Assembly: GCF_004027225.2 (NCBI RefSeq)
Contig: NC_044278.2
Coordinates: 100,742,743 to 100,806,742 of the forward strand
Direction of reading: 5' to 3'
DNA length: 64,000 nt
Source: Strigops habroptila
Lineage: Eukaryota; Chordata; Aves; Psittaciformes; Psittacidae
The first letter of the stretch is position 1, and the number at the start of each line of letters is the position of its first letter. The notes beneath the pieces were generated by a model. The model saw only the letters and a program-made list of their open reading frames with translations, was not told the origin of the DNA and did no database searches. Of this stretch, positions 11,601 to 26,600 are shown one piece after another. The position numbers were made by a program, and so were the translations under genes.

Positions 11601-14600
11601 GTCACCAGGACCCCCAGGACTTCTTCCAGAAAGCTACTTTCCAGGTGGGTGGCCTCAAGCATGTATTAGTGCATGGGACTGTTCCTCCCCAGGTGCAAGA
11701 TTTGCACTTCCCTTTGTTGAACTTCACAATGTTCTTGTCAGCCCATTTCTCCAGCCTGATGAGGTCCCTCTGGATGGCAACACAGTCCTCTATTGTATCA
11801 GTCCTAATTTTGTATCATCACAAACCTGCTGAGAGTACACTCTGCCCCACTGTCCAGATCATTAATGCAGATGTTAAAACAGGACTGGATCCAGCATTGA
11901 TCCGTGGAGTACACCGGTAGTTACTGGCCTCCGAACAGACTTTATGCCACTGATCACCACCCTCTGGGTCCAACTGTTCAGCCAGTCTTCAATCCACCTA
12001 ACTGCTCATCCAGCTCATGCTTCATCAGCATCTTTATGAGGATTGTAAGGAAGACAGTGCCAAAAGCCTTACTGAAGTCGAGGCAGACAGTATGCACTGC
12101 TCTTGCCTGATATCTACCCAAGCCAGTCATTTCATCACAGAAGGTTGTTAGGTTGGTCAAACATGGCTTCCCCTTGGTGAATCCATGTTGACTACTCCCT
12201 ATCACGTTATTGTCCTTTATGTGCCTGGAAATGGTTTCCAGGATTAGTTGTTCCATCACCTGCTCGGGTATCAAGGTAAGGCTGGCTGGCTTGTGGTTAG
12301 TTTTCTGGGTCCTTCTTCCTGTCCTTTTTGAAGACAGGAGACACATTTGCCTTCCTCCAGTCTTCAGGCACCTCTACCAATCACCATGATCAGAGCAGCC
12401 TCACAAAGACATCAGCTAGCTCCTTCAGCACTTGTGGGTTCATCCCATCACCAACAGACTTATATATGTCCAGTTTATGTAAGCATTCTCTAACTTGATC
12501 CTCTTCCACCAAGGGTATGTTGTTCTTGTTTCAGACTTTCCTCTGGTCTCCAGGGCCTGGGATTGCTGAAGGCTGGTATTGCTTGTTAAGACTGAGATGA
12601 AAAAGGCATTCAGTACCTCAGCCTTCTCCATGTCCTGTGTCACCAGGGTTCCTGTCCTGTTTAGTGTTTAGTGACCTCAGTATCTTCACAGTCTCACAAT
12701 GTTTGTGAGGCAAGATGCTCAGTCTTGGGTGTTCAGGTCTACTGAGATACAGCCTAACAGTGCCCATCTCTGGGTGAAATATTACGGTATCAGGTCTTTG
12801 AAGAGAATGGAATTAACAGTTCTACAATTTCGTAGCACTTCCGTGAGCATCATCTCAATAGCAATTTTTTAGTGGCCTGGCTACCAACACATTCAGGAAG
12901 TTTCCCAGAGAGCTGCAAGCCTAAGCAAATAAGTATGTAACTGTTTTGTACTGAAAGGTCTTGATAAGTAGGAAGTAAAAAACCTAAAACAATACAACAC
13001 AAAAACAAAAACAACAAACCAACCCAACACCCTATCTCCGCTTCTCTATCACCACAGAAGTTTTGCCAGATTCTTCAAACTCTTCTGTAAACACCAAAGT
13101 TTTTGTGTTCTTGATACATGTTCTGAAATAATGACAACTTTACCTTCATGCTTTTCATATTCTGCTTGGATTTTTGCAAACAGAGCTTCCAGTTTCTTTT
13201 GTTGATCCTCTGCATGCTTGGCAGCTTCCCTTTCTTCAGCTCGGCTGTTACGAAATACATATGAACCAGCTGATGTCTTCTCCATCCACTGAAATAAGAA
13301 GATTCAAAAAAAAACCACCCGGACTTTTAAAAATTTTAACTTCATTTAACTTCCTTCTAATATTCACTGTTAAGTAAAAATGCTTTAAAAAATGAACAGG
13401 CAGTAGGTCATAAGTTCCTTCAGTGCAATAGGTAGAAGGCAAAACCCCACAGCATTGGCTGGTAAATCTTCACTTTAAAGACATACAGACAGAATGAATG
13501 AGTAATCAAAACTGCATGATTCAACAGCTGAAGCAACCACAGCTTATAGTAATAGGTATCAATGATGTAATTTAGAAGATAGCTGGATCCCACTGGCAGA
13601 TACATTAAGGTACAAACCATCAAACTCAGTGCATAAAAATACACCAGAAGTGCATTCTACCCTCTACCCAATTTGTGTTTCCACACCAACTGTACTGTCT
13701 GTTTTAACATGCTATGTTAGATGCTGTAAAAGAACTATGACGTTCTTCTGCAGATAGTCTTAAACTTTTTCTGCCTGAAATGGTTCCACAGGATTGCAGC
13801 CTTGTTCACAACCTTGCCTAATTTGAAGGAATAGGTGAGCCAAACAAAGAAGTCAGTGCTGTTGAAAGCAGTCCCTTACCTTCCTCTTTGCTGCACAGTC
13901 CCATCTTCTCCTTTGTACTGGCTTTAGCACATATCTGATCTCATCAGACCACATTCAGTTTGTTAATTTGACAGACAGCAGTTTGTTGCGGGTTTTTTTT
14001 TTTTGGCTAGGTTTGTTTGGTTGCATTTTTTGTATTATTACTATGAGTTAGTTGCTCCTGGTTTTGTGAATTAAATTAGCTAAGCAACAGCATCAGGTGA
14101 GCTCCAGTGAGAGCAGGATGAGAAAGCACTGAAGGACTAATCCTTATGAGGCGGTGAATTGCTTAAACAGGCTCTGCATGCCATGCATTTAATGCAGTAT
14201 TCACAGTTTGACACCTTTAATTAGGGTTACTGTGATTCCTACACTCCTTGACTCTTGAGGTAAGAGACACAGCTACATCTTCCTATTGTTTTGTTATGTT
14301 CGAGCAAGAGTCTCAGTGTTTAAAAAAGCCCAAACAAATAAAACATCAGCACATGAATCTCTTGATATAGTGAGATACAAAGCACCACTTTCCTCCCCAG
14401 CCTTGAAGCCATTTACTATTGACGAGGTTACAGATTAGTACCCTTTCTGGTACCAAATAAATGATAGTTCTATCAGGCAGTTCACATAGTAAGTGCTGCA
14501 ACTTCCTCCATTAAAGTAATGGTATTTATTTATGATAAAGTAATGATCCAAACCAAATACTGCTATTACCTTTGCAGAATTCATTCTACATCAACCAACA

Positions 14601-17600
14601 CTTCAGAAAGAAAATAATAACCCCCCCCTTATATATACATGCCAAGTTTAACATGATTTGAGAAAAGTTAACAAAATCTGAAAGTTGTATCCTGATGAAA
14701 CTGTTAACATTAAGAGGATTGATTACTAATTTAAAAATGTTTCTTTTTGTAGCTGGTATTGTTATAAAACAAGTAGTTAGAGTGAAGTCTGACCATACTG
14801 AAAAGGTCTGCGTATCAAGTGGTATTCAAAAGATCTTAATTCTATTTTAGGCCATAATCACATTGTATTTTCAGTAACATTTTTAAGTAAGAGATCTTAC
14901 ACAATATAGCCGGCTACATGTAAGAAAAAGTAACCTTACTAATGGTTATAAATATCTAACTTTTTACAGGGCTATGCATATTAATAATAGAAAAAAATTG
15001 GGTTTCACTTCTACTTGGGAGTTGAAATTGTCTAAAGCACTGTGCTTTTTAGATTACAAAACTGAAGTTCAATTATTTCTGGCTTTTTGAAGCTGAAAGC
15101 AAAACCAACCAGAGATACTGAGCACAAACTCAAATTCTTCTTAAAGCAGGATGCTCGAGTCCTGAAATACTGAATACACACACACACTGCAGGAACCACT
15201 CCTCTTTATTTTACACATAATGGCACTTTCTCTCAAATTTTTTAGCTCTCCATATAATGTCTGATTTGAGGAATAATATAGCAATTAACTAATATGGTTT
15301 TTATCTCATAGAACCTGTTAGATTAATAAAATACCATACCTGAATAGGGTAAGTTCTTTGAACAACTACATCAATACAGCCCACTGCACCACCCTCACTG
15401 TAAAGCGATGACAAAGGCAAAGGGAAAGGCCTGGGATCCGGGTGAAATCCTAGTTTTGCATGCCATCGTGCACAGCGAGTGCTGTTCGCTGAAATCTGAG
15501 TAAGTCAAATGTTGAATAATAAACTGTCACCAGTAGGTCAAAAAGATATCCAACTTATTATAACTAGAGGAAAGACTATTTTCACACTGACCTCACTAAG
15601 AATATCCCATTTTTGCACCTGAACATACCACATTTTAATTTCAAGGTTTCTTTTCACATTGAAGAACGCATTTTAAACAGGAACTAAAAATTTGATGAGT
15701 TAAAATTCTCTAGGAAATGAGCATCTATGAGACAAGCCACTGTTTTATATCAGAAGAGCAAAATTTTTATGCTGAAACTTCACTCAGCACTGTAATCATC
15801 CTCACACAAGTCAAGACACCCCTGCCCAAGCCCACCCTCTCATGATCTGTTTCTTCTCCCCCATTCTTCCCCCAATTTCCATATTGCCAAATTAAAGAGC
15901 TGGAACTTTCAAAACATGCATCAAAACTTGGCAGAATTTAATATTTTAAACTTGTCTTTCCATTCTATTGAATAGCATCAGCTACCTGGTGTCATGTCTT
16001 ACAAATCAGGTTATTAAACTTCGAGAAAACTTTGTGTGTTTATAAAGCCCTGAGAAAACTTTCTCCATTTATAAAACATGGCTCAGTTACACAGCATCTA
16101 TCACATCTCTTGGTCAGATCCTGTCAAGCTGAACTAATACTTTGTTTTACCTTTAACATAAGAGAATCTGGGGCTTCCAGTGGTGTACATCCATTCTGAG
16201 AGCCAACAAGTTCTGCTCCATGCACTATGATCTTCTGACCAACAGCCAGCCTTCTTCTATGTAAGAAAGCTTTGAGAGGTGGATCCAGAAGAGCTCTAAT
16301 CCCATACCAGCCATCAGTAACTTCAATTATTGCTGCTGCTTTTTTACTTTCCACATTCTTATTGCTACCGCTAGGAGATACAACGGTGTTTAGCGATATG
16401 ATTTTAGAGATACACAGTACAAGTGTTTTACCTGCTGCATCATCTCTTTCTGTTATTTTTTTGATTGCTGATCGTTTACTTTTATCAACTTCTAAATCAT
16501 ACCTACAAAAAAGAATTCATGATGCTTTGTTAGAGCAAACAAAATCCTTCACATTGTTTTTCCTTATAAACAATTGTAGCAAACTATAGTTTAATCAATT
16601 GACATGATTAAGTACCGCTGTAGCGAAGCAAATGTTATGTAGATTTTTGAAAATAACATTTTTAATACTGCTATGTATAAGTTTAACAATATAAGCATTC
16701 TGATAAAACAGCAAATGCAAGGTAAAGGTGCTTAATCTATAGTATTATGACCGGGAAAGCACACAGTATCACAGATTGTAACTCCAAATACATTGCTAAA
16801 CACGTACCTATATTTCAACTGCAACAGCACTGTTTCTGGCGTCAAACATCTGTTAGCAAATTCATGTGGAAAAGAGACTTCCATGGCCGCCAATTTCCAT
16901 ACAATCCACCTATAGTGATTGTAAACCCAGGCCTCTGTTATTAGCTTGGGATCCACACCAGGAGTGTCACAGAGAGCTCTGCAGATAAATTGTTAATAAA
17001 TTAATCTGAAACACACTATGTTTTCACTTGCTTATTTTTCCCTGGCATTGTATTCAGTGTATGTATATAGGCTACATTAACAAAGGAATATTTATTAGAG
17101 TGAAAAGAGAAAGGTTACATTCCATAGTCTGGTCTGGTTATTGTCTGAATACTGCAGTTTTGTCCTCATATGCTTTGGCAGCATGTGCGCGCATACATGC
17201 CTGCTTTCTTGAAATGCAGACTTTTGACCCTTGCAGTAGCTCCAGGGGCATGATCTGTCCACTTCATGCACGTAGAGAGGGACAGAGGTGTGCTCTATTC
17301 CCTTTTAGCCCTGGAATTTCCCCTGCTTGTTTGTCGAGTTCATTACAATCCACCCCCCTCTACTTCATAGTTTCTAGTTATGGTTTGGGTGTTTTATTTT
17401 TGTTTCTTTTTTTAAGAACATGTGGACAACACATTTCAAAGAACTTTTAGCTCCTACTGAAGAACTTTCTTCTCTCCACTGAGTGACCACTGGAAATGGA
17501 CTTTCATTCTGTGTTGAGACCAAGATGGAAACATCTATTTTTTCAGTTCCCTCAGTCACTAGTAAGGCCATTTCATTAAAGGAGGAAGAGAAAGAATTAG

Positions 17601-20600
17601 ACCAAGGTTCAAATAGCTGAGCCATCAGAGTGATTAGAACACAAGTTAAGTCCTATCAAAAAGTCAATTTCCGGCTTTTCAGAAAGCCTCAAGATTTTAA
17701 GGAACTGTATGGCAGTTGGGTGAGGAAAAGAAACAATTTAAAAACTGAAAAGTCAAAGAGCAGGCATGACCAATAATTAATTATTACGACATTAGAAGAC
17801 AGCAAAACAGTCTGAAACTTTAGGAGACACTCTGTAATCTTCTGTGAAGGACAATGTAATACAGGAGTTAAAGACAGAATTCAGTTCAAGATCCTAAATA
17901 CAGATGACTAAATTATGACATATATTTTCTAGTTGATGGAGATCCAGTTAATACACTTCAAGAGATAAAAAGATTGATTCACCTGGCCAACCAGTGGGTA
18001 TTCATTCTCAACCATATGCTTAACATATAACCAATCCAGAAAACATACAAGAGCTGAAAGCAACCTCTTGGAGAACGGCCTCTACAAACTGCTCCAGAGG
18101 CTACCTATTATTCAGGGTCAGACCGACACTGCCGCCCAGCACAGGTTCTGACACCAAAGCCACCATACCTATAGGATATAGGATATTTAGCAGTTTTGGT
18201 AGTTTCTCTCTTCTGTTTCTGAAAAATGAATGTGGGGGAAGCCATGTACCTGCTGGCCTGACCACAGAACCTGGAGCACAACTGAAAATTACTAATAAGA
18301 CAAGCTGTCTCTGGAATAAGAAGCTGGACTGCCTAAAAAGGCCAATATTTGGCACACCTGGGCATGAGCTATTTTGTGCAAATACTTTAATACCTTTCCC
18401 ATTCACAGAAAAATTGTGTGAAATTAATCTAGATTACCCCCAATGTGCCTAAGCAGCAGACTGCAAACACACTGATCCAGAGTTGGATGCCTTGTTCACA
18501 GACATCTAGTTACTGCTTCTAGTCAAAAACAACCTCAAACCTCCTCTTTCCTATTAATTTGTGTAGCAGTGCTGTCAGCCTAGAAACATCAATTTCATAT
18601 GAGAAAAGAATGACCAGCATGCTTTCTAAAACACATGCAACTCCAGGACTGACATGTAGGCAAGAGGCCCTGCACCATAACTGCACATGGATGAACATCT
18701 CAGACAGTCTTTTATGCACCTACCACAAGTACTTTGCATTACATTCCACCTAGCAAAGGTATATCCCCAAAACATTCAACAATTAAGTCACCACTGGAGG
18801 AAAATGTAGAATGAGGGACGGTATCACTAATAGCAAAAAGTACATGCCAAATGCGGAGGAAACAGACAAGTAACAAGTTAGATCAAGTTCTGCATAATCT
18901 GCCTCTGAGTGACTACATATATGCATATGCCTACACATCCCATAGCTGTCCTTGGAACAGCTGGGGCATGTGATGCCACAGGGTGCAAAATGCAACTGTG
19001 AGAGGACCAGCTCTGTCTTAAACTCTTTAGAAAAAAACACAACCAATTTTAAGGACTGCTCTGAGCCAAACTTGGTTTTACTGTCAGAGAGATTTGAGAC
19101 TTCCAGAGCAGAAGGCAAGAATTCTTAGAAGCCATTTCTAAACAATTAATACAAGAGGGTTATTGGGAATGGCCAACATGGATTTACTAAGAACAAATTA
19201 TGCCTCACCAGCCCAATTGATTTCTGTGATGAAGTAACTGGTGCCATTGGCAAGGGGAGGGCAGTGGATATTGCATATGTTAACAAGGACTTTGACAATT
19301 TCTTACAGTCTCTTTATCACGACATTGCTAAGATATGGACTGGATAAGTAGATAAGGTCAGTGGAAAACTAGCTGGACCACTGAGCATAAATAATAGTGA
19401 CTGACAGGCCAGCAGGTAGGCACTACCTAGGAGCACCTCAGTACAGGGACCAATGTTGTTTAATGTCTTCATTAACAACACAGATGATGGCATGGAGCAC
19501 ACCAAATTTAGGAAGCGATTGATAAACTGGAGCAGGAAGAGTTGCAAGAACAAGAGTTGTTTGTGCACTCTGGGTGAGTTTTTTTGCTTTTTAAATATAC
19601 TCAAAAGAAAGCCTGAATGAATCAGTGAGTTTTACTACTGAAGTCTTGGCTTCCTTCAAATCATAGGTCAGCTTTTAAAAAACTGTATTTAAAAAATATG
19701 TTTTCAGCCCTGTCCTGCGAAAGAAGCCCTTAGTACCTCCACAATCAACCTTCATTCTCAGCAAGAAACTCTGAAGCCAAGGTAAATAAATCCTTTTCTA
19801 CCTGAGGTGGAGGAAATCAAAACCTATAAATGCTAATTAAACAAAATGGTAAAGTGCTGAATTAACAGAAAATAGTAATATTTTTCTGGACTGTTTATAC
19901 TGTTGGAGAATTCCCAGAAATTTTCTAAATTGACTTTGTATGCTTTCTTTAATGGTCAGCGAAGATCTCTAACATTAGTCTACACAGTAAATTTACAATC
20001 CTACAATATCTTTATTTACACTAGCAGATATGTATTGAAAATGCACACTAAAAGTATTCAGAGGCTTTAAAAGATCACTGTGTTGAATTTTATTCTAGGG
20101 GATAATTAATAAATAGCACACTTGTCTCAAGTTCCGAAGTAGCAGTACCTGTAAAACTCCTTTTTTCCAGCTTTTCCCTCATCTGTAGGTATTAGCCATC
20201 CTCCATCAGCAAGCCGCATCCCATTTCCAGCTAATATATACTCCTTACTGAAGAAGTCTTTGATGAGAAACTGGAATGATTCTGCATTTGTGCTGTTAAC
20301 TTGTATGCAATGTTTTGAAACACCATATGTGTAAAGCTGCAAAAAATTAGATGAAAAAGACAAAATAATGACAAAACAGTAAGAATTCAGCTGAGAGTTT
20401 TTAATATCTAATGTCATAAATTCAGATAAAATATGTCATTTCATATGTAATCTGAGGAGAATGTAGGAATTCCCGGCAATTATTTTATCAGAACAGCATC
20501 ACAATGTCCTTTATAGTGTTTAAAAAAATTCACGAGGTTTGTACCTTCACTGTACCAAAAGCAAAAGGCTTTTGATATAGACTTAGCTAAGCTTAAATTT

Positions 20601-23600
20601 TAACTTTATCTCAAAAAAAGCTCTTCATATGGGTTAAAAGTCAATAACAACTATCATTGCTAGATTTTTTTCCTTGTTTGATGCTTCTCTTGTTCGATCA
20701 TAACACTACAGAGACATATTTATGACCTTTATTATTCGGAAAAGTCTTTAAGACTGTGGATATGCAAAGCTGCTTAAATACTGTAGCAACTGGTCTAACA
20801 GTTACTGTAAATATTCATCTCAAAACTGAAGAATGTATCTATTCAAAAGCTACTGAGTTTTTCTTTGCTTAAGGAACAGATCCCAGGAGGGACATATAGT
20901 AAAAAGATACCAATATACCTCTTCAGCAGAATAAAAACTAGGAGATTTCTCTTCTACTGCAGTTTTCAGAGAGATTCTGTTCCTTGCAGATGTTTTAATG
21001 ACATAAAGACTGCCTGGCTGGGAGCTAATATGTTGCCTACATTTCTTTTTAATTCTCATTTCCTGCAGATCTCTGGCACAACGGAGATTCGTCATCATCT
21101 TGACCAAAGCTGCAAAGAAAAAAATAATAAACCCAGCAAACCCTTTTTTACAGTACATATTAAGATATACAGTCACACTATAAAACCAAATATCAAATGA
21201 AGCATAAGATATCTTGTTCCTGAAGCACTGGGTGAAAGCAGATTTTTCATGTTCTTAATTAACTTTGGAGAAGAGTTGCATATGATTTATTAGGAGTGCA
21301 GTAGAAAATATTAGGAAAGTAATTACTTCCTAATTTTCCTCCCCTCCCCCAAAAAAGAAGCTTAAAGAGAAGCTTCTTTTTATTTAAAAAAGAAGCCTGA
21401 TGGAATACGAAAACCCCTCAAAGGCTCAATTCTGATGATTAGTATTCTCCATAGTTAAGTGATCAAAATCTGAAAAAATACCTAAATTGCCATTTTCTAG
21501 GTCAGTGTCTGCTGCATGCTGGAGGCAAGACTGGTGATCTTGAGGTTCAGCAATATTTTGTTCAGTTGTGATCTGATTTAATTCCATCTCTTCAGTCGTA
21601 TCTTTGCTGATTGGTGAGTCACACCCTTTGCTACTGCACTGTTCACCTGTCGAAAACGTCAGCTTGGTTTTGAAGGGTGGAATAAAAGTTTTAGCATTTT
21701 TGCAAGATTTGTGCAATCTTCTTGATTCTTCACTTTCTTTTGTTGAGGCCTTACATGGAGTAGAAACCCCTGAAGCACCATTTGAAGACTGCCTCATTGC
21801 ACAGTGCTGAAAAATGGCAGGTTTAGATTTGAATCCTTTAAAGTCCTGATCTGGTAGAGTAAGGGTAGGATTCCTGACTTCCTGTCGTTCTTTTGTAGCC
21901 CTACAAAGATGAAAACATTTAAACATACAGGTTTCAGCTTCTTGACAAAAATCTTTGTTGGGATTTTTATAGTCTTAATTTAGTAATACAACATTCAACA
22001 CTACATCAATAAAATGACAAGATATCAGTCTTTGATATTTTAAAAACCAAATACTTAATTTCTATCTACTGAGAAAAAAGAAATGCAAGCGTAAAACTTG
22101 TTCAGCATCTCACTGGTCTACTGCACCAATGTGTAATGGTAACTTGTTCAGTTTGAAGAAAGATTATAAGTGTTTTATAAAGTTGGGTAACAAATTATTA
22201 CCATATATTTTTAAAAGGATACTAGGGCTTCCAAGGTTTTAAGAAACCGCATTAGAAAAACTGTAAAATATATTACAAATTTCTCACCCAAAGGGTTGAC
22301 AAGTTACGGGTTTTAAAGGAACATGGTATATAAATTTTCTTCTGTCTTTGAAAATGCCTGTAAGATAATTAGAAAAAAAGTCTGTAATGGCACATTTCAT
22401 GGATATTTACAGCACATATTTTTTCTATATTAATGTTATAAATACATAAATCCACTGTGGAAACTTTCTTGACAGCTTTTTTCTTCCCCCACCCCTACCA
22501 AAAAATCTTTGTATAAAACATCTTTAGTTATAGACAGATATAAAGGATAAGTGACTACAATGCTGCACTCTCCACAATTACTATTTGTGAGCCTGAAAGA
22601 TGTTTTTAGGCTCATGAAAGGGAAATGTTTATCATTTATTTAATTCCAGGTAGGCTACCATTCAATTTACAGCTCTTCTAGCAACTCTCTTTTTGTACTT
22701 TTAAAGTTACAACAGAAAAGGGCCCATTTGCACAAAATCCTCCTTCCATCATTGAAGGGCATGCTTATCTTGGAATTATCAACATAACTAAATCATGTCT
22801 GCCTGGAATTGAAACTCATTTCAATGCAATGCCTTTGGGCTGGAGATCAGAATTGTTTTCAGTTGTTGCACCAAACAGATCCTGCTGCACAGTAGGATAA
22901 TATTTACATATGAAGGGTATAAAATTATTCTCTGGCAGACACTAATTCCATTTAAAACTTTAGATCAAGGGGTTTATGCTTAGAACAGATTTAGGACAGC
23001 ACCCAGGAACCAATATACTGGTTGAACCTACATATTTGATGAATCCTGCTATTGAATTCTAGGTAAGAGCACGCAGTGCTTAGAAACAACAAGTTCCTTA
23101 AAGAGCACAGCATATCCCATAACCAAAGCCTGTAGCCAAAATCACATTATCCAAATATCCTACTCACTAACTAGCTTCATATAAAGCATCAACTCAAACT
23201 TTAAAACCTTGATTTCACTTTCATACGCCTCCATATTACTGGCTTAAAATATTAAAAGCATCTGTAATGAAGACACCTATCAGTAAATATCTTGTTCACA
23301 AATTATTATATGATGAAATTACCAATAACTTCTCATTTTCCTGTAGATATGGTTTTTAACTGAGCAATTACAGATCAATAAAATATATTCTTCCTTCTGA
23401 GACTAGAATTTGTGAGATTTAGGATTGTGAGAAACTGGATAAATTCCTACTGAGCTGGAAATTAAACCAGAGTTCTTGCAGAAGTAGTATACTGTAATAT
23501 ATTTAGATTCTACACAAGAAGGCATACCATTAATCATGTGATTTTCAATTCAGCAATTCAGCTTCCCTGGATTTCCATGACTATACTGATAAAAGCAGTA

Positions 23601-26600
23601 GCTAAGCAATCTTCTACCTAAATTTATTGGAAATTGAAGAATTCTAAAGATAATAACCAGTATGAGATTACTGCTTAGAACACAAGAAGACTAAACTTAC
23701 CATCAGGGGTGCTTTTTGAAGCTTTCAAAGATCTGGGGGAATTCGTTTTGTTAAACTCAAGCAGTAGCTGTCTTTTAATTGGAGGTTCTCCTAGAATAAA
23801 ACCACAGATTTTTTTAAAAGTGATGCTCCTTTTAAGCTCAGTTTCTAACCAATACTGTATAACTTCATTATAATTGCTAAATAAACATTAAAGAACTCAG
23901 AGCAGCAAGATCGCACATCTCTATTAAGCAGCCTTTTTGAACACAGAGCTACTTCACTGTAAGGTGCAAAAGTTTCTTCTGTACAGAATGACTGCGTATG
24001 TGTTACTGAGAATAATTTCAAGACTCCATGTAATGAAGTCTCTTGCAGAATCCTTTGTGGTCAGTAAGTCTGCTCCATCCAAATAAAAATTTGTGAGCCT
24101 TATGTTATCAAACATACTCAAGACAGTCTGCCCCAAAGCGCACTGCAGTGGACTCCAGCAGCACAGCTCACAGCATCTTTTTTATGCTTCAAACAATCAG
24201 AGTCCAGCCAGAATTCTAAAAAATTGTGTAACACATCTTTTACAGAAGCTGTAACTAAGGATATGGTTCAACTGTGGCACAGCTGTTTCAAGTTGGGCTG
24301 AGAGAGACCTATCTGCCTTTTCACACCTGCTCACTTTGCCACACTGGCCTGCCCAACCTTCGTACCTGAACTGGTGCAGCTGGGCAGCAACTCTACAATT
24401 CCATAAAGAGTTTTCAGCCAGCCCAGGTCCCTGAACAGGTCTGGGTGACTGTGCAAGCATTAAGTACCAACACTTCAGCCCTGAGACAGATCACTTTTAG
24501 ATGGTAAACTGTGCTTTTAGATGAACAACTATTTTCCATATCAGACTGGCAATCTCAATACAAGTGAAAACCATGTCCTCACCTACAAGGCACAAAAAGG
24601 TGACAACGGAAATACTGCTGCTCATTTTTCAATGAAAAGCCACTAGATTTGTGTAAAGAAAAAAAAAATGAAGTCTGCTCAGAGAGCAAAGGAGCAGTAG
24701 CTTTCTTCCATAACTTTATGATAAACCAGCAAAAACTGCACACCTTCAAAATTACTGACAAATTCAGCTTGCAGTGTGCATTTAAGGCTCTAAAGAGTGG
24801 ATGAACTGCAGCAAGTGGATGAACTCTGCCTGCAACAATAATTTTTGTCATTGACACCTAGAGAAAGAACTTCAACTTCTGTATGACCTAAAAATAAATG
24901 TCATTTAAAAACAACCCTCAAACAACCCACGGTGTGGAAATATGGAATTGAACATATATAAGACAAAGACCTACCAAGTGAGTTTTCTTCTTCAAAGTGC
25001 CTCTTCCCAAAGGTCTTACTTTGAAAGTTTTTATCCAGTCTGCAACTGAAGGACTGTGCAGCATTAATTTGTGCTCCAGAATTGGAAAGATCGTCTTCCA
25101 TAAAAGCTCTTGCACTTTCTACAGCCTCCACTTCCAAGTAACTTTTTGGAGTTTGGAGAAGATTAATATTCCTTTCTGCTTTAGCAGTAACACTGCATGA
25201 AACTGCTTCAGACTCAGTTTTTGTGCCCAGGTTCAGCTGACCTTTTCCAAAAGCCCTAGTCGCCTCTTGCTGAAAGTTATTTTTAAATGTTAACTGCTTG
25301 TTTTTCTTACTATGTGATACATACTCAGGCATTTCAACATGGTGAGTGCTTGGAAAAGACTTCATTTCCTCAAGGTAGATGCTTTCTACATCAAAGTCTT
25401 CATTGCAGCTTTTTTCAATTTTGGATTCTGAGATCAATTTATCAGTTACAGATTCTACATGCTGACCACTCTCTTTAATTGAACTAAGTTGATCTGTAAT
25501 GCAAAGCCCACTGCTCAAAAAGTCATCACATTCTTTTAAAATTGCCTTTGCTTTTTGATAGGCATTTTTAGAGACTTTTACCTGCTTTCCACTTGCAGTG
25601 CTGAACCCAAAAGCAGGACCTGAAATCAATTCAGTGCTGGCATTTTCTTCCCCTTTTGGTAACAATATCTGCATTTTCCTAGGAACTACTTCAGTATGCA
25701 TTTCTGACTTTTCAACACATTCCTCAACTAAAAATGTTTCTTGTACATTAGATGAATGAGTCTCTTCCATTTCAGAAAAGAGCTGCCGGGCTTTCCTGAG
25801 TGACTCTTCTGATAGTTGTACAGGTTTACCACTTGCTGTACTGAAAAATCCAAGATTGCCTGTAGAAGAATCTGACTCCTTTATATGCTTATCTGGAAGA
25901 GGCAACTGCCCTAAAAGCTTACTATTCTGTTCAAAGCATCGCATCTGAGAATTTGAAACAGGCTTTGCATCTGCAGATGTGTTTGTATCTTGGTGATGAC
26001 TTCCACTAGCACTTGCATTTACGTTAATAAAATGGGATGTGGCTGAATTAATCTCTTCACTTCCCGCAGCATTTAAAAACTTAGAGGAATTAGGGCACTC
26101 GGCATGAATGATGAAAGATGAATTTCCAGCAATTTTTGTTTGATTGGTTCTCAAGTTAGTCTCATATTTCACAGATTCACTGTAGTTATCTTCAAACATT
26201 TCTGTGACTCTTGCTAATGCACCTTCCGAAACAGAAACTGCTTTACCCTTTGCTGTACTAAACACAATTTGTTTCAGATCACCCTTTTGATTCTCAACAT
26301 TAAGTGCTGTTTCTTTTAAGCTGGCTAAATTAGTTTCATCTTCAGGAAGACTGATTAGTGACTGGTTTTGACAAGCATTAACTATGGTGTCCATGAAGCC
26401 ACTTGCATCAGCACAAAGTTCGTTTAAATGTTCTAAGTCAAATTCCGTACTGTCGCAGTTCGAATAAGAGCAGTTACTTTTTGAAGTTAAGAGGAGGGAT
26501 TGATCAGATATACTGTTTCTATCCTCAGCAAATAAAGTATCTTTTGTACCTCCATGCACAGAATTATCTTCAATGTCATTTGATAGCTTCATTAAATTCA

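Noticed and set aside
17028-17450. 140-residue plus-strand open frame in BRCA2 intron 16
   Set aside because: It lies antisense within an intron, has no family resemblance, and its composition is ordinary.
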